64,000 nucleotides of DNA. Origin: Ornithinimicrobium sp. CNJ-824 (GTDB taxonomy: Bacteria; Actinomycetota; Actinomycetes; Actinomycetales; Dermatophilaceae). Under the pieces are notes generated by a model. That model was not told the DNA's origin. It ran no database searches and saw only the letters and a program-made list of their open reading frames with translations. Location: assembly GCF_001942405.1 (NCBI RefSeq), contig NZ_MKKA01000011.1:124001-188000 (forward strand), given 5' to 3'. Both the position numbers and the translations under genes were made by a program. This document shows positions 1-13,486 of the stretch, piece after piece. Positions within the stretch are counted from its first letter, which is position 1; each line of letters opens with the position of its first letter.

Positions 1-735
1 AGCCGGCCTGGGTGATCTGCTCGACCCGGGTCCGCAGCTCGTGGACCACCGCGAGGTAGGCGACCTCCTCCTCGACCCCCTGCCGCACGAGCTCCTCGAA
101 CGCCTCCTCCACCGCCCGCTGGAGGGGTGCGTGGACCTGCTCCTCGGCATACCTCCAGGCGGTGGCCTGGTGCTCCAGGGTGGTGACGACCGCACCCGAG
201 CGGAGCGACCCCATGGCGGCGGCGTAGGCGGTGAGCGTGGCCCAGGCGGCGCCGCTGCGTCGCGGCCGACCGCGACGAGGGCGGGGCAGCCGCGGCCGTC
301 GAGGTACTCCTCGCGCACCCGGTCCCCGTCGCCGACGGCGCGCAGCATGGCCAGGTCGACGCCCTCGGGGACGGCCAGCTCCCCGGAGACGACCGGCTCG
401 GCCGAGGTGACGACCACGAGGTCGCCCGGCTCGGTGTGCGCGGTGAGCAGCCGCTGGACGCCCGTGAGGTCGTGCTCGCCGGAGTCGCCGCCCGTGGGCA
501 CGAGCACGATGTCGCACCTCTGCACCGCGTCCTCGGGCGTGGCGACCGCCAGCCCCTCCATCTCCGCGCGCGCCGCCCCGCGGCTGTCCGGCGCCGTCCC
601 CACCCAGACGTCGACCCCGCTGTCCCGCAGGTTCAGGGCGTGCGCGGCCGCCACGGCGTCGAACCCCAGGACGGCCACCTGCCGGTCCTGCAGGAGCGTC
701 AGGTCGGCGGAGTCGGGGTCGAGCACGGAGGTCAT
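1..735 (-). CDS. Ketol-acid reductoisomerase-like protein, degenerate, partial (3' end off window), frameshifted
   Basis: Reading the minus strand from the ATG at 735 gives a protein that follows the acetohydroxyacid reductoisomerase (IlvC) fold: a Rossmann start VAVLGFDAVAAAHALNLRD, then VREEYLDGRGCPALVAV (as in the IlvC VREEYVRG region) and, near the left edge, EEVAYLAVVHELRTRVEQI, matching the PEIAYFECLHELKLIVD helix. A single-base deletion near 254-258 (a GCC-AGC pair reduced to GCAGC) breaks the frame; reading on in the restored frame gives GAAWATLTAYAAAMGS. The nucleotide-binding glycine pattern GxGxxG is lost (GFDAVA), and the metal-ligand segment TDLFGEQ is WRYAEEQ, so the first metal-binding Asp is absent. 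I infer a non-catalytic paralogue rather than the biosynthetic enzyme. It lies 44 nt downstream of the ABC exporter genes on the same strand. Confidence 0.7.
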   Translation of the reverse strand, partial: MTSVLDPDSADLTLLQDRQVAVLGFDAVAAAHALNLRDSGVDVWVGTAPDSRGAARAEMEGLAVATPEDAVQRCDIVLVPTGGDSGEHDLTGVQRLLTAHTEPGDLVVVTSAEPVVSGELAVPEGVDLAMLRAVGDGDRVREEYLDGRGCPALVAVGRDAAAPPGPRSPPTPPPWGRSARVRSSPPWSTRPPPGGMPRSRSTHPSSGRWRRRSRSSCGRGSRRRSPTSRWSTSCGPGSSRSPRPA

Positions 736-779
736 GCGCCCAGCCTAGTGAGCACCGAGGGACACCCTCCCGCCGGACC

Positions 780-1610
780 TCACCGCAGGAAGAGCGCCCG
801 CAGCCGCACGGTCGTCAGCCACATCCCGACGCCCGTCATCGCCAGGAAGTAGCCGACGTGCACGAGCGTCACCAGCCCCAGATGGCCCACCGACAGCTGC
901 CGCATCAGCTCCACCGCGTGCCACAGCGGCATGGCCATGACGAACCACTGCACCGGCTCGGGGTAGACGGTGATCGGGTAGAGCGTGGCCGAGAACAGGA
1001 ACATCGGCAGCATGGCGAAGTTGATGAGGTCCATCTGCTGGAAGGTCCGCATGAAGCTGGTGATCCCCATCCCCAGCGCGGCGAACCCGAGCGCCACGAG
1101 GACGGCCACCGGCACCATGAGGAGCGCCCACCAGCTGGTCACCAGGCCCATCAGCGCGAGCACCCCGAGGAAGCCCACCGCGTAGACGAAGCCCCGGAAC
1201 AGGGCCATAAGGATCTCCCCCGCGGCCACGTCCAGCGGGCCGAGGCTGGTCTGCAGCATGGCCTGGTAGAGCTTGGCGAACCGCAGCTTGAAGAAGACGT
1301 TCCAGGTGGAGTCGTAGATCGCGCCGTTCATCGCCGAGGTGGCCAGCAGGGCCGGCGCGATGTAGGCGGCGTAGGAGATCGGCTGCCCGCCCGGCCCGAC
1401 GACCTCGCCCACCAGGCCGCCCATCCCCACGCCCATGGCCAGCAGGTAGAGGACCGGCTCGAAGAACCCGGAGACCAGGATCATCCAGTTCTGGTTGCGG
1501 ATGACGGTGAAGCCGCGCTCCAGGACCGCGCCGACGTTGCCCGAGGACAGGGACCGGAAGGGACGGGGACCGGGGGTATGCGGTGGGGCCGGGACCGGGG
1601 TCGCGCTCAC
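780..1610 (-). CDS. ABC-2 type exporter permease (second subunit)
   Basis: Integral membrane permease of about 276 aa, the size of DrrB/NodJ-type ABC-2 permeases. After a cytoplasmic N-terminus rich in proline there are about six hydrophobic segments, including LYLLAMGVGMGGLVG, GILVALMGLV-type stretches and a C-terminal segment FLAMTGVGMWL; the ABC-2 hallmark FLFSATLYPI precedes the last helices. The GTG start at 1610 overlaps the TGA of the preceding permease gene in a GTGA quadruplet, so translation is coupled. Together with the next permease and the ATPase it forms a heterodimeric exporter; the substrate cannot be told from sequence (antibiotic, lipid or polysaccharide export are all possible). 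Confidence 0.88.
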   Translation of the reverse strand: MSATPVPAPPHTPGPRPFRSLSSGNVGAVLERGFTVIRNQNWMILVSGFFEPVLYLLAMGVGMGGLVGEVVGPGGQPISYAAYIAPALLATSAMNGAIYDSTWNVFFKLRFAKLYQAMLQTSLGPLDVAAGEILMALFRGFVYAVGFLGVLALMGLVTSWWALLMVPVAVLVALGFAALGMGITSFMRTFQQMDLINFAMLPMFLFSATLYPITVYPEPVQWFVMAMPLWHAVELMRQLSVGHLGLVTLVHVGYFLAMTGVGMWLTTVRLRALFLR

Positions 1611-2503
1611 GAGTGCAGCCTCCGGGTGTAGACGCGGACGCCGGCCAGCACCCCGCCGACGGTCAGCGCGAGCAGGAAGCCCAGGTGGACCGCGAGCATC
1701 AGGGGGGACACCGGTGCCCCGTAGCTGGCCAGCCGCGCCAGCTCGGTGCCGTGCCAGACCGGGGAGATCCACCCGATCCAGTGCAGGTAGGTCGGCAGCA
1801 CGGACAGGGGGAAGAAGGTGCCGGCGAAGAGGAACATCGGCATGACGACGAAGCGCTGGATGAAGGCGAACTGGAAGCCCTCGTCCCGCAGCGTGGCGGC
1901 GTAGGCCTGGAGCGGGGCGCCGAACGCGGTGGCGGTGAGCACCCCGACCGGCACCACCAGCAGCGACTGCGCCCAGCCGCTCGGCGCGGCCCCGAAGGCC
2001 AGCATGACCAGCCAGAAGACCAGGGACTGGAGCACGAACCGGATGACCACGGCCACCAGGTGGCCCAGGGCGACCTGGCCCGGCTCGAGCGGGCTGGCCG
2101 CCGGCGCGTGGTAGAGCCGCTGCCACTTGAAGCCGGCCATGACCGGGTAGGTCATCTCGGCCGTGACGGACATGACGACGGTGGAGACGAGGAGCGCGGG
2201 CGCGACGAAGGTCAGGTAGTCGACCCCGTCGACGCTGCCCGCCCCCTGCTGCACGAGCGTGCCGAGCCCGATGCCCAGGGCGACCATGTAGATGAGCGGC
2301 TGGCCCACGGAGTAGAGCAGGATCGGCCAGAAGTAGGCCCGCATGCCCCGCAGCACGGTCTCGGCGTAGTACCAGACGCCGCGGGCCCGGGCCCGGGCCG
2401 CCATCACCCCGTGCCCGGGCGCCCGGCCGGAGTAGGCGAGCGCGTTGGTGTCCGCGTCCACGACGGCCTGCGCGGCGGTCGGACGCGGCTGGTGGTCAGT
2501 CAA
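1607..2503 (-). CDS. ABC-2 type exporter permease (first subunit)
   Basis: 298-aa polytopic membrane protein with an amphipathic N-terminus and about six hydrophobic helices; FLFAGTFFPL corresponds to FLFSATLYPI in its partner, showing that the two permeases are paralogues. The ATG at 2503 lies inside the 3' end of the ATPase gene (8-nt overlap), and its stop overlaps the GTG of the second permease. Gene order ATPase-permease-permease with overlaps at both junctions indicates one translationally coupled operon encoding a complete exporter in the cytoplasmic membrane. The N-terminal 40 residues are hydrophilic and rich in Ala/Arg, as usual in DrrB-like actinobacterial proteins. Confidence 0.88.
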   Translation of the reverse strand: MTDHQPRPTAAQAVVDADTNALAYSGRAPGHGVMAARARARGVWYYAETVLRGMRAYFWPILLYSVGQPLIYMVALGIGLGTLVQQGAGSVDGVDYLTFVAPALLVSTVVMSVTAEMTYPVMAGFKWQRLYHAPAASPLEPGQVALGHLVAVVIRFVLQSLVFWLVMLAFGAAPSGWAQSLLVVPVGVLTATAFGAPLQAYAATLRDEGFQFAFIQRFVVMPMFLFAGTFFPLSVLPTYLHWIGWISPVWHGTELARLASYGAPVSPLMLAVHLGFLLALTVGGVLAGVRVYTRRLHS

Positions 2504-3422
2504 CGAGCGTCCTCCCGGTCAGCCGGAGGAAGACGTCCTCCAGGGACGACCGGCGCACCAGCGAGGTGATCGGGTGCAGGCCTCGGCGGGAGATCTCCTC
2601 CAGGGCCGCCTCGCCGTCGTCGGTGTAGACGAGGATGCGGTCCGGCAGGACCTCGTTGCGCGCCCCGACGCCCTCGAGGTCGGCGACGACCTGCGCGTTG
2701 CGCTGCGACCCGAACCGGACCTCCACGACCTCCCGGGTGGAGTGCTCCCGGATGAGCTGCCGGGGCGAGCCCTCGGCCATGATCCGGCCGTGGTCGACGA
2801 CGATGAGCCGGTCGCACAGCTGCTCGGCCTCGTCCATGAAGTGGGTGGTCACCACCAGGGTGGTGCCGGCCTCCTTGAGGCGGAACAGCCGGTCCCACAG
2901 CACGTGCCGGGCCTGCGGGTCCAGCCCCGTCGTCGGCTCGTCGAGCAGGAGGATGCGCGGCTCGTTGACCAGGCCCCGCGCGATGGTGAGGCGGCGCTTC
3001 ATACCCCCGGAGAGGTTGTCCACCTTCGCCTTGGCCTTGGCCTCCAGCTGGGCGAAGGCGAGCAGCTCGTCGGCCTTGGGGCCCAGGTAGGAGCGGGGCA
3101 GCCCGAAGTAGCGGCCGTACATGACGATGTTCTCGCGGACCCGCAGCTCCTCGTCGAGGTTGTCCTGCTGCGGCACCACGCCCAGGTGGGCGCGGACCTC
3201 GGGGCCCTGCCGGCCCGGGTCCAGCCCGAGCACGCGCAGCTGCCCGCCGGTGCGGTCGAGGGTGCCGCCGATCATCCGCATGGTCGTCGACTTCCCGGCC
3301 CCGTTGGGCCCGAGCAGGCCGAAGCTCTCCCCCGGGTGCACCTCGAAGTCGATCCCGTCGACGGCCACGAAGTCCCCGTACTCCTTGCGCAGCCCCTGCG
3401 CGCTGATCACCGGCTCGGTCAC
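2496..3422 (-). CDS. ABC transporter ATP-binding protein (DrrA/NodI-like)
   Basis: 308-aa nucleotide-binding subunit that powers the exporter formed with the two downstream permeases. Visible motifs in order: Walker A GPNGAGKST (about residue 40), Q-loop within VPQQDNLDEEL, signature LSGGMKRRL, Walker B ILLLDEPTTGLD, H-loop VVTTH. The roughly 80-residue tail after the H-loop (VEVRFGSQRNAQVV to LRLTGRTLVD) is typical of the DrrA subfamily. The start ATG at 3422 has 16 nt to the stop of endonuclease IV, so the exporter may be cotranscribed with the upstream nfo-sixA-like genes. High confidence in family, no evidence for the substrate. Confidence 0.93.
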   Translation of the reverse strand: MTEPVISAQGLRKEYGDFVAVDGIDFEVHPGESFGLLGPNGAGKSTTMRMIGGTLDRTGGQLRVLGLDPGRQGPEVRAHLGVVPQQDNLDEELRVRENIVMYGRYFGLPRSYLGPKADELLAFAQLEAKAKAKVDNLSGGMKRRLTIARGLVNEPRILLLDEPTTGLDPQARHVLWDRLFRLKEAGTTLVVTTHFMDEAEQLCDRLIVVDHGRIMAEGSPRQLIREHSTREVVEVRFGSQRNAQVVADLEGVGARNEVLPDRILVYTDDGEAALEEISRRGLHPITSLVRRSSLEDVFLRLTGRTLVD

Positions 3423-3438
3423 GTCGCAGGATGCTACG

Positions 3439-4242
3439 TCAGTTCTGGGCGAGCTCCTGCTGCACCCAGAGGGCCTCGGCCCGGTGCTGGGCCGCCCCGC
3501 CGGGCGTCTCGCTGATCACCGGCGCCCCCGCCTCGCGGACGACGGCCACCAGCTCGCCGGGGTCGATCCGCCCGGACCCGAGGTTGGCGTGCCGGTCGGC
3601 CCCGGAGTCGAAGTCGTCCCGGCTGTCGTTGAGGTGCACCAGGTCGATCCGGCCGGTGATCTCCCGGATCCGCCCGACCACCTCGGTCAGGGGGATGCCC
3701 CCGGCCCAGGCGTGACAGGTGTCGAGGCAGAAGCCCACGTCCTGCGCGCCCCCGGCCTGCTGGACCGCCTCCCAGAGCAGGGCGATCCGGTCGAGCCGGC
3801 GGGCCATCGCGTTGCCGCCCCCGGCGGTGTTCTCGAGCAGGAGCGGGACCTTGATGTCGGTGGCCTCGACCGCCTTGCGCCAGTTGTCGAAGCCCTTGGT
3901 GGGGTCGTCCGCGTCGCCCACGTGGCCGCCGTGGACGACCAGGCCCTTGGCGCCGATCTCGGCGGCGGCGTCCATGTGCTGCTGGAGCAGCTTGCGGCTG
4001 GGGATGCGGATGCGGTTGTTCGTGGAGGCCACGTTGATCATGTAGGGCGCGTGCACGTAGAGGTCGACCCCCGCCTCCTCCGTCGCGGCGCGGAGCGCCT
4101 CCGCCCCGCCGGGGTAGAGCACCTGGGGCCCCTTGTAGCTCTGCGGGTCACCGAGGAAGTGCTGCACGAGCGTGGTGCCGCGGGCCTGCGCCTCCGCCAC
4201 CGGGTCGGTCTGGTCGACGTGCGCACCGATCCTGATCGTCAT
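3439..4242 (-). CDS. nfo: Deoxyribonuclease IV (endonuclease IV, AP endonuclease)
   Basis: 267-aa TIM-barrel enzyme that cuts the DNA backbone 5' of abasic sites in base-excision repair. The zinc-binding residues of the family are all recognisable: [11 protein letters not shown] (His), VVHGGHVG (His), LLENTAGGG (Glu), FCLDTCHAW (Asp and His), [20 protein letters not shown] (His, Asp, His) and ISETPGG (Glu). I chose the ATG at 4242 because MTIRIGAHV is the normal family N-terminus; the open frame upstream is chance. It starts 5 nt after the stop of the phosphatase gene, so the two are probably one transcript. Confidence 0.95.
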   Translation of the reverse strand: MTIRIGAHVDQTDPVAEAQARGTTLVQHFLGDPQSYKGPQVLYPGGAEALRAATEEAGVDLYVHAPYMINVASTNNRIRIPSRKLLQQHMDAAAEIGAKGLVVHGGHVGDADDPTKGFDNWRKAVEATDIKVPLLLENTAGGGNAMARRLDRIALLWEAVQQAGGAQDVGFCLDTCHAWAGGIPLTEVVGRIREITGRIDLVHLNDSRDDFDSGADRHANLGSGRIDPGELVAVVREAGAPVISETPGGAAQHRAEALWVQQELAQN

Positions 4243-4247
4243 GTGGC

Positions 4248-4775
4248 TCAGCCTAGGTTCCGCGGGCGGAGGCCCACGAGCCGCGCCCCGCCCGGCCCCA
4301 GCACGGACCACGACTCGACGTCGATGTGCAGGACCGCGGCCGCCGAGGTGGGGAAGCCGGCCCCGACCGCCTCGACGATCGCGTGGTCGCTGCGGTGCGG
4401 CTCGGCCAGCTCGAGGGTGAGGGCGGCCACGACCGGCTGGTGCCCGACCAGCCACACCGTGGTCGCGTCGTCGTCGGCCTCCTGGACCGCCCCCAGGGTC
4501 GCGTCCACCCCGCCGTCGTAGACGCTGCGGGAGGGCCAGGTCGGCACCTGGTCGACGTCGAGCCCGGCACCCTGCAGGACCAGCTCGGCGGTCTGGCGGG
4601 TGCGGGCGGCGGTGGAGACGAGGACGAGGTCGGGCAGCAGCCCCTCGCCCGCGAGCCAGCGGCCCAGCGCGCCGGCGTCCTCGACGCCCCGGGGCGCCAG
4701 CTGCCGCTCGTGGTCACCGCCGGGGTCGGCGTGCTCGGCCTTGGCGTGCCGGATGACGACGAGGGTGCGGCTCAT
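4248..4775 (-). CDS. Histidine phosphatase family protein, SixA-like
   Basis: 175-aa member of the phosphoglycerate-mutase/histidine phosphatase superfamily, short SixA form. The catalytic RH pair is in [12 protein letters not shown] (residues about 8-9), a second arginine in [11 protein letters not shown] and the second catalytic histidine in WLVGHQPVV. SixA removes phosphate from phosphohistidine; actinobacterial homologues are poorly characterised and other phosphoesters are possible substrates. The ATG at 4775 is 22 nt below the stop of the 2-hydroxyacid dehydrogenase, in line with extension of the gat transcription unit. Confidence 0.9.
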   Translation of the reverse strand: MSRTLVVIRHAKAEHADPGGDHERQLAPRGVEDAGALGRWLAGEGLLPDLVLVSTAARTRQTAELVLQGAGLDVDQVPTWPSRSVYDGGVDATLGAVQEADDDATTVWLVGHQPVVAALTLELAEPHRSDHAIVEAVGAGFPTSAAAVLHIDVESWSVLGPGGARLVGLRPRNLG

Positions 4776-4796
4776 GGCAGCGACCGTACCGAACCC

Positions 4797-5759
4797 TCAG
4801 GCGTGCGCGCCTCCGGTCGCCACCACGTGGTCCAGGCGCCCCCGGTCCCGGTATGCCGTCAGCTGGCGGTGCAGGTAACGCCCCATCCGCGGGAAGGACG
4901 CGGGCGAGGCGCCGCCGACGTGCGGCACGACGAGGACGCCGGGGGTCGACCACAGCGGGTGCCCGTCCGGCAGCGGCTCGGGGTCGGTGACGTCGAGGGC
5001 GGCCCGGAGACGACCGGACGCGCACTCGGCCATCAGCGCCGCGGTGTCCACCACCCCGCCGCGGGCGACGTTGACGACGAGCGCGTCGTCGGGCAGGGCC
5101 GCCAGCACCTGCGCGTCGACGAGGCCGGTGGTCGCGTCCGTGAGCGGCACGCAGACCGCCAGCACGTCGGCCGTGGGCAGCAGCTCGGGCAGCCGGTCGG
5201 TCCCGTGCACCCGGTCGACCAGCTCGTCGCCCTCCCGGTCCCGGCTCGCCACGGCGACCACCTCGCACTCGGCGGCCAGCAGCCTGCGGGTCAGCGCCTT
5301 CCCGATGCCGCCGTAGCCCAGCACGAGCACGGTGGAGTCGGCCAGCGACCGCCAGGGCTGCCCCTCCGGGGTCGAGCGGTCCCACGTCTCCGCCGCCTGG
5401 GACAGGACGTGCTTGGGCAGGTGGCGCTGCGAGGCGAGCATGAGCGCCAGGGCCATCTCGGCGGTCGCGGTGTCGTGCACCTCGACGGCGTTGGCCATCT
5501 CGACCCCGTCCGGCAGGTACGGCAGGGCGTGCTCGAAGCCGGCCGAGGCCAGCACCACGCCCCTCAGCCCGGGCACCTCGTCCATCCGCCGCAGCCAGGG
5601 GCCGGCGACCATCGGCAGGGACAGCACGTCCACGTCCCGCCCCCCGCCGGGCACACGGTCGCGGTCCCGCGGGTCGTAGACCTCGACCTCGACGCCCTCG
5701 ACCGGGTCGAGGAACGGGGCCAGGTCGGAGGGGACGGCGGCGACGACCGGCGCGGCCAC
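4797..5759 (-). CDS. D-isomer-specific 2-hydroxyacid dehydrogenase, NAD-dependent
   Basis: 320-aa dehydrogenase interconverting 2-oxo acids and D-2-hydroxy acids. The dinucleotide-binding site is VLVLGYGGIGKAL, and the active-site residues of the family are in VNVARGGVVDTAAL (Arg), DVTDPEPLPDGHPLW (Glu) and VVPHVGGAS (His). There is no ACT or ASB domain, so it is not a typical 3-phosphoglycerate dehydrogenase; the substrate is open. The GTG at 5759 (VAAPVVAAV) sits 2 nt after the gatB stop, giving near-perfect coupling; the long open frame upstream is an out-of-frame shadow of gatB. Confidence 0.9.
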   Translation of the reverse strand: MAAPVVAAVPSDLAPFLDPVEGVEVEVYDPRDRDRVPGGGRDVDVLSLPMVAGPWLRRMDEVPGLRGVVLASAGFEHALPYLPDGVEMANAVEVHDTATAEMALALMLASQRHLPKHVLSQAAETWDRSTPEGQPWRSLADSTVLVLGYGGIGKALTRRLLAAECEVVAVASRDREGDELVDRVHGTDRLPELLPTADVLAVCVPLTDATTGLVDAQVLAALPDDALVVNVARGGVVDTAALMAECASGRLRAALDVTDPEPLPDGHPLWSTPGVLVVPHVGGASPASFPRMGRYLHRQLTAYRDRGRLDHVVATGGAHA

Positions 5760-5761
5760 CC

Positions 5762-7312
5762 TCAGCCCTCGACGCCCAGCGTGGTGAGGATCAGCTCCCG
5801 GGCCTTGGCCGCGTCGGCCTGGCCCCGCATCTGCTTCATCACCTGGCCGATGAGGGCACCGACCGCCTGCACCTTGCCGCCGCGGATCTTCTCGGCGACG
5901 TCGGGGTTGGCCGCGACGACCTTGTCGACCGCGGCCTGCAGGGCACCGTCGTCCTGGACCAGCTCCAGGCCGCGGGCGTCCGCCACCTGCGCCGGGGCCC
6001 CCTCCCCGGCGACCACGCCGTCGAGCACCTGCCGGGCCATCGAGTCGTTGAGCCGCCCGGACGTCACCAGCCCGTCGAGCTCGGCGACGTGCGCGGGTGT
6101 CACGCCCAGTTCGGTCACGGCGACCCCGTCGGTGTTCGCCCGGCGGGCCAGCACCCCGGTCCACCACTTGCGGGCGGCGGCCGGGGAGGCCCCCGCGGCG
6201 ACGGTCTCCTCGATGACCTCCACGGCGCCGGCGTTGACGACGTCGCGCATCTCCAGGTCGGTGAAGCCCCACGCGTCCTGCAGGCGGCGTCGCCGCTCCG
6301 CCGGGTTCTCCGGCAGCGTGGCCCGCAGCCGCTCGACGTCCTCGCGGGACGGGGCGACGGGCACCAGGTCCGGCTCGGGGAAGTAGCGGTAGTCGTCGGC
6401 GTCGGACTTGGGCCGGCCCGACGTCGTGATGCCGGTGTCCTCGTGCCAGTGGCGGGTCTCCTGCAGGATGGCCTGGCCCGCGTCGAGCACGGCCGCGTGG
6501 CGCGTCATCTCGTAGCGCACCGCCCGCTCGACCGACCGGAGCGAGTTGACGTTCTTGGTCTCCGTGCGCATGCCCAGGGTGGTCGACCCCGTCGGCATGA
6601 GCGAGACGTTGGCGTCGCAGCGCATCGAGCCCTGCTCCATCCTGACGTCGGAGACGTCCAGCGCCCGCATGAGGTCCCGCAGCGTCGACACGTAGGCGCG
6701 GGCCACCTCGGGCGCCCGCTCCCCCGCCCCGGTGATCGGCCGGGTGACGATCTCGATGAGCGGGATCCCGGCGCGGTTGTAGTCCACGACCGAGTAGTCG
6801 GCCCCGTGGATGCGCCCGGTGGTCCCGCCGACGTGCGTGGACTTGCCGGTGTCCTCCTCCATGTGGGCCCGCTCGATCTCGACCCGGAAGGTGAACGCCT
6901 CCCCGCCCGCCTCGTTGGCCGGGACCTCGACGTCGACCCACCCGTCGAAGGCGATCGGCTCGTCGTACTGGCTGGTCTGGAAGTTCTTCGGCATGTCCGG
7001 GTAGAAGTAGTTCTTCCGCGCGAACCGGCACCACTCGGCGATCCGGCAGTTCAGCGCCAGGCCGATCCGCACCGCCGACTCGACCGCGGTGGCGTTGACC
7101 ACCGGCAGCGCGCCGGGCATCCCGAGGCAGACCGGGCAGGTCTGCGTGTTGGGCTCGGCCCCGAACCCGGTGGCGCAGCCGCAGAACATCTTGGTGGCCG
7201 TCGAGAGCTCGACGTGGACCTCCAGGCCCACGACCGGCTCGTAGCGGGTCAGCAGCTCCTCGTAGGGCACGGTGGGGGCCGTCCCGGCCGTGGCTCTCGT
7301 CGCGGCGTTCAC
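5762..7312 (-). CDS. gatB: Aspartyl/glutamyl-tRNA(Asn/Gln) amidotransferase subunit B
   Basis: 516-aa tRNA-binding and kinase subunit of GatCAB, which converts Glu-tRNA(Gln) and/or Asp-tRNA(Asn) to the amidated form. Recognisable family blocks: [21 protein letters not shown], then the zinc-type cysteines in [20 protein letters not shown] (slightly over one motif), [20 protein letters not shown], the [20 protein letters not shown] stretch and a C-terminal YqeY-like tail ([18 protein letters not shown]). The GTG at 7312 overlaps the gatA stop (GTGA). Complete, normal length. Confidence 0.97.
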   Translation of the reverse strand: MNAATRATAGTAPTVPYEELLTRYEPVVGLEVHVELSTATKMFCGCATGFGAEPNTQTCPVCLGMPGALPVVNATAVESAVRIGLALNCRIAEWCRFARKNYFYPDMPKNFQTSQYDEPIAFDGWVDVEVPANEAGGEAFTFRVEIERAHMEEDTGKSTHVGGTTGRIHGADYSVVDYNRAGIPLIEIVTRPITGAGERAPEVARAYVSTLRDLMRALDVSDVRMEQGSMRCDANVSLMPTGSTTLGMRTETKNVNSLRSVERAVRYEMTRHAAVLDAGQAILQETRHWHEDTGITTSGRPKSDADDYRYFPEPDLVPVAPSREDVERLRATLPENPAERRRRLQDAWGFTDLEMRDVVNAGAVEVIEETVAAGASPAAARKWWTGVLARRANTDGVAVTELGVTPAHVAELDGLVTSGRLNDSMARQVLDGVVAGEGAPAQVADARGLELVQDDGALQAAVDKVVAANPDVAEKIRGGKVQAVGALIGQVMKQMRGQADAAKARELILTTLGVEG

Positions 7313-8922
7313 GCGCGCACCTCCTCGGTGTGGGTCCCGGCGGTGCCGGGGGTATGCCGTGCGCCCGGCACCTCGGGGGCGGTGGTGGGCACCTCGGGAA
7401 GCCGGTCGACGACCGGCCCGCCCTGCGCCCGGGCGAGCCGGGCCTCCAGGGCCGCGCCCACGGCATACAGGCGCTGGTCCTCCATCGCGGGGGCGAGCAG
7501 CTGGATGCCCACGGGCAGCCCGTCCTCCGGGGCCAGCCCCGAGGGGATGGACATGCCGGGGATGCCGGCGAGGTTGGCCGGGATGGTGGCGATGTCGTTG
7601 AGATACATCGCCATGGGGTCGTCCAGCTTGTCGCCGATCCGGAAGGCGGTGGTCGGGGCGGTGGGGCTGACGAGCACGTCGGCCTGCCCGAACGCCGCCT
7701 CGAGGTCGCGCGCGATGAGCGTGCGGACCTTCTGGGCCTGCCCGTAGTAGGCGTCGTAGTAGCCGCTGGAGAGGGCGTAGGTGCCCAGGATGATGCGGCG
7801 CTTGACCTCGTCGCCGAAGGCGTCGTCCCGGCTGGCGGCCATGACCTGCTCGGCGCTGGGGCTGTCCTCCGGGGTGGTGCGGCGGCCGTAGCGCATCGCG
7901 TCGTAGCGGGCCAGGTTGCTGCTCGCCTCGGACGGCAGGATGAGGTAGTAGGCCGCCATCGCGTGGGTGAAGTGGGGGCAGGAGACCTCGACGATCTCCG
8001 CGCCCAGGGCTCGCAGCTCCTCGAGCGCCTCGTCGAAGCGCTGCTGCACGCCCGGCTGGAAGCCCTCGCCGCCGATCTCCTTGACGACGCCGACCTTCAG
8101 CCCGGCGAGCGAGCCGTCCTCGGCGGACGCGCCGGCCACCGACTCCACGACGGGCGGCACGGGGGCGTCGATGCTCGTGGAGTCCATCGGGTCGTGGCCG
8201 CCGAGCACCTCGTGAAGGAGAGCCGCGTCGGCGACCGTGCGGGCGCACGGGCCGATCTGGTCGAGGCTGGAGGCCAGCGCGATGACGCCGTAGCGGCTGA
8301 CCCCGCCGTAGGTCGGCTTGACGCCGACGGTCCCGGTGACGGCGGCGGGCTGGCGGATGGAGCCGCCGGTGTCCGAGCCGATCGCCAGGGGGGCGAGGAA
8401 CCCGGCGACGGCGGCGCTGGAGCCGCCGCCGGAGCCGCCGGGGATGCGCTCCAGGTCCCAGGGGTTGCGGGTGGGGCCGAAGGCGGAGTGCTCGGTGGAG
8501 GAGCCCATGGCGAACTCGTCCATGTTGGTCTTGCCGAGGATGGGCATCCGGGCCTCGCGCAGCCGGGTGACGATGGTGGCGTCGTAGGGCGGCACGAAGT
8601 GCTCCAGCATGCGGGAGCCTGCCGTCGTGGTCAGCCCCTGGGTGCAGGCAATGTCCTTGACGGCGACGGGGACGCCGGCCAGGCGGGGCAGGTCCTCCCC
8701 AGCCGCCCGGGCGGCGTCGACCTCGCGAGCGGTGGCGAGGGCCCCGTCGGCATCGACGAGGAGGAAGGCGTTGAGGGCCGGGTTGAGCCGCTCGATGCGG
8801 TCCAGGTGCGCCTGCACCAGCTCCTCGGACGTGGTCTCGCCGGCGGCCATGGCGTCGGCCATCTGGACGGCGGTCATCCGGGTCAGGTCGCGCCCGGCAT
8901 CGGTGGGGGTGGTCTCGCTCAC
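7309..8922 (-). CDS. gatA: Aspartyl/glutamyl-tRNA(Asn/Gln) amidotransferase subunit A
   Basis: 537-aa amidase-signature glutaminase subunit of GatCAB. The Ser-cisSer-Lys triad is visible: Lys in GVPVAVKDI, then the glycine/serine-rich block [15 protein letters not shown] and [12 protein letters not shown]. The start is the GTG at 8922 ([10 protein letters not shown]), 8 nt after the gatC stop; its own stop overlaps gatB. The C-terminal 25 residues after VVDRLPEVP are a Thr/Pro-rich extension without family counterpart that I know. It supplies ammonia from glutamine to the GatB active site. Confidence 0.97.
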   Translation of the reverse strand: MSETTPTDAGRDLTRMTAVQMADAMAAGETTSEELVQAHLDRIERLNPALNAFLLVDADGALATAREVDAARAAGEDLPRLAGVPVAVKDIACTQGLTTTAGSRMLEHFVPPYDATIVTRLREARMPILGKTNMDEFAMGSSTEHSAFGPTRNPWDLERIPGGSGGGSSAAVAGFLAPLAIGSDTGGSIRQPAAVTGTVGVKPTYGGVSRYGVIALASSLDQIGPCARTVADAALLHEVLGGHDPMDSTSIDAPVPPVVESVAGASAEDGSLAGLKVGVVKEIGGEGFQPGVQQRFDEALEELRALGAEIVEVSCPHFTHAMAAYYLILPSEASSNLARYDAMRYGRRTTPEDSPSAEQVMAASRDDAFGDEVKRRIILGTYALSSGYYDAYYGQAQKVRTLIARDLEAAFGQADVLVSPTAPTTAFRIGDKLDDPMAMYLNDIATIPANLAGIPGMSIPSGLAPEDGLPVGIQLLAPAMEDQRLYAVGAALEARLARAQGGPVVDRLPEVPTTAPEVPGARHTPGTAGTHTEEVRA

Positions 8923-8930
8923 GTTTGTCC

Positions 8931-9227
8931 TCACTCCTCGTCGAGGATGCGCGGCACGCCGAAACGCCCGTCCTCGGGGTCGGGGGCGTTGGCCAGGGCC
9001 TGCTCGGCGGTCAGGCTGGGTCGGACCTCGTCGGGGCGGGTGACGTTGACCAGCGGCAGGGGGTGGGACATCGGGGGCACGTCGGCGGCGGCGACCTCGT
9101 TGACCTGGCCGACCCAGTCGACGATCTGGTCGAGCTGGCCGGCGAGCCGGTCCAGCTCGGAGTCCTCGAGCTGGATGCGCGCCAGCATGGCGACGTGCGC
9201 GACGTCGTCGCGCGAGAGGTTGGACAT
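8931..9227 (-). CDS. gatC: Aspartyl/glutamyl-tRNA(Asn/Gln) amidotransferase subunit C
   Basis: 98-aa subunit that stabilises the GatA-GatB interface. The N-terminal helix ([21 protein letters not shown]) and the belt segment [19 protein letters not shown] are typical, and the C-terminus ends [11 protein letters not shown] as in most GatC proteins. ATG at 9227. First gene of gatC-gatA-gatB; the 55 nt up to the mycoredoxin gene stop could hold its promoter, but I see no convincing -35/-10 pair. Confidence 0.96.
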   Translation of the reverse strand: MSNLSRDDVAHVAMLARIQLEDSELDRLAGQLDQIVDWVGQVNEVAAADVPPMSHPLPLVNVTRPDEVRPSLTAEQALANAPDPEDGRFGVPRILDEE

Positions 9228-9282
9228 GGCCGACAGTGTAGGTGGCCGTCGGAGCGTCGCCGTCCCCCACCGCCGCCGGGCG

Positions 9283-9725
9283 TCACCGGTCGTCGAGCTG
9301 CCGCAACCGCTCCAGGACCAGCTTCGGCGAGGGGTTGGTGTGCGGGACCCCGTCGATCACGACCGTCGGCACCGTCTCGTTGCCGCCGTTGACCTCACGC
9401 ACGTAGGCGGCACCCTGCTCGTCCTCCCAGATGTTGATCCAGGTCGCACGGTCGCGGGCCGAGCCGAGCCGTGCCTTGAGCATCGCGCAGAAACCGCACC
9501 CGGGGCGCCAGTAGATGACGACGTCCGGTCGAGCCTCGGTGTCGCTCATGGTGAGGACCTCCTCGTGGGTGGGGCCGCCGCGTCCACGCCACGGTGAGGA
9601 CCACCAGGCGACGGCGAGCGCCACGACACCGTAACCGACCGCGAACGCCGGCCGCCCGTCGCGGGCCGCGTCGACCACGACGAGGCCCAGCAGCAGGACG
9701 AGCAGCACCCAGAGCGGGCGGGACC

Positions 9726-9729
<4 letters not shown>
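9283..9729 (-). CDS. Membrane-anchored mycoredoxin/glutaredoxin-like protein
   Basis: 148-aa protein with two predicted N-terminal membrane helices (LWVLLVLLLGLVVVDAA and AVGYGVVALAVAWW) followed by a thioredoxin-fold domain carrying the redox motif WRPGCGFCAMLKARL and the cis-Pro region NETVPTVVIDG. Mycoredoxins use a CxxC of this type to reduce mycothiol mixed disulfides. I chose GTG 9729 because it forms a GTGA overlap with the stop of the DinB-like gene. An internal ATG at 9549, preceded by GAGGAGG, would give a soluble 88-aa protein; both forms may be made. The partner is a DinB-fold protein, a family that includes mycothiol-dependent enzymes, which fits a thiol-redox role. Confidence 0.8.

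Positions 9730-13482
<3,753 letters not shown>

Positions 13483-13486
<4 letters not shown>

Noticed and set aside
5762-8248. 828-aa extended GatB frame
   Set aside because: Residues before [10 protein letters not shown] are an out-of-frame shadow of gatA; the GTG at 7312 overlaps the gatA stop and gives the normal length.
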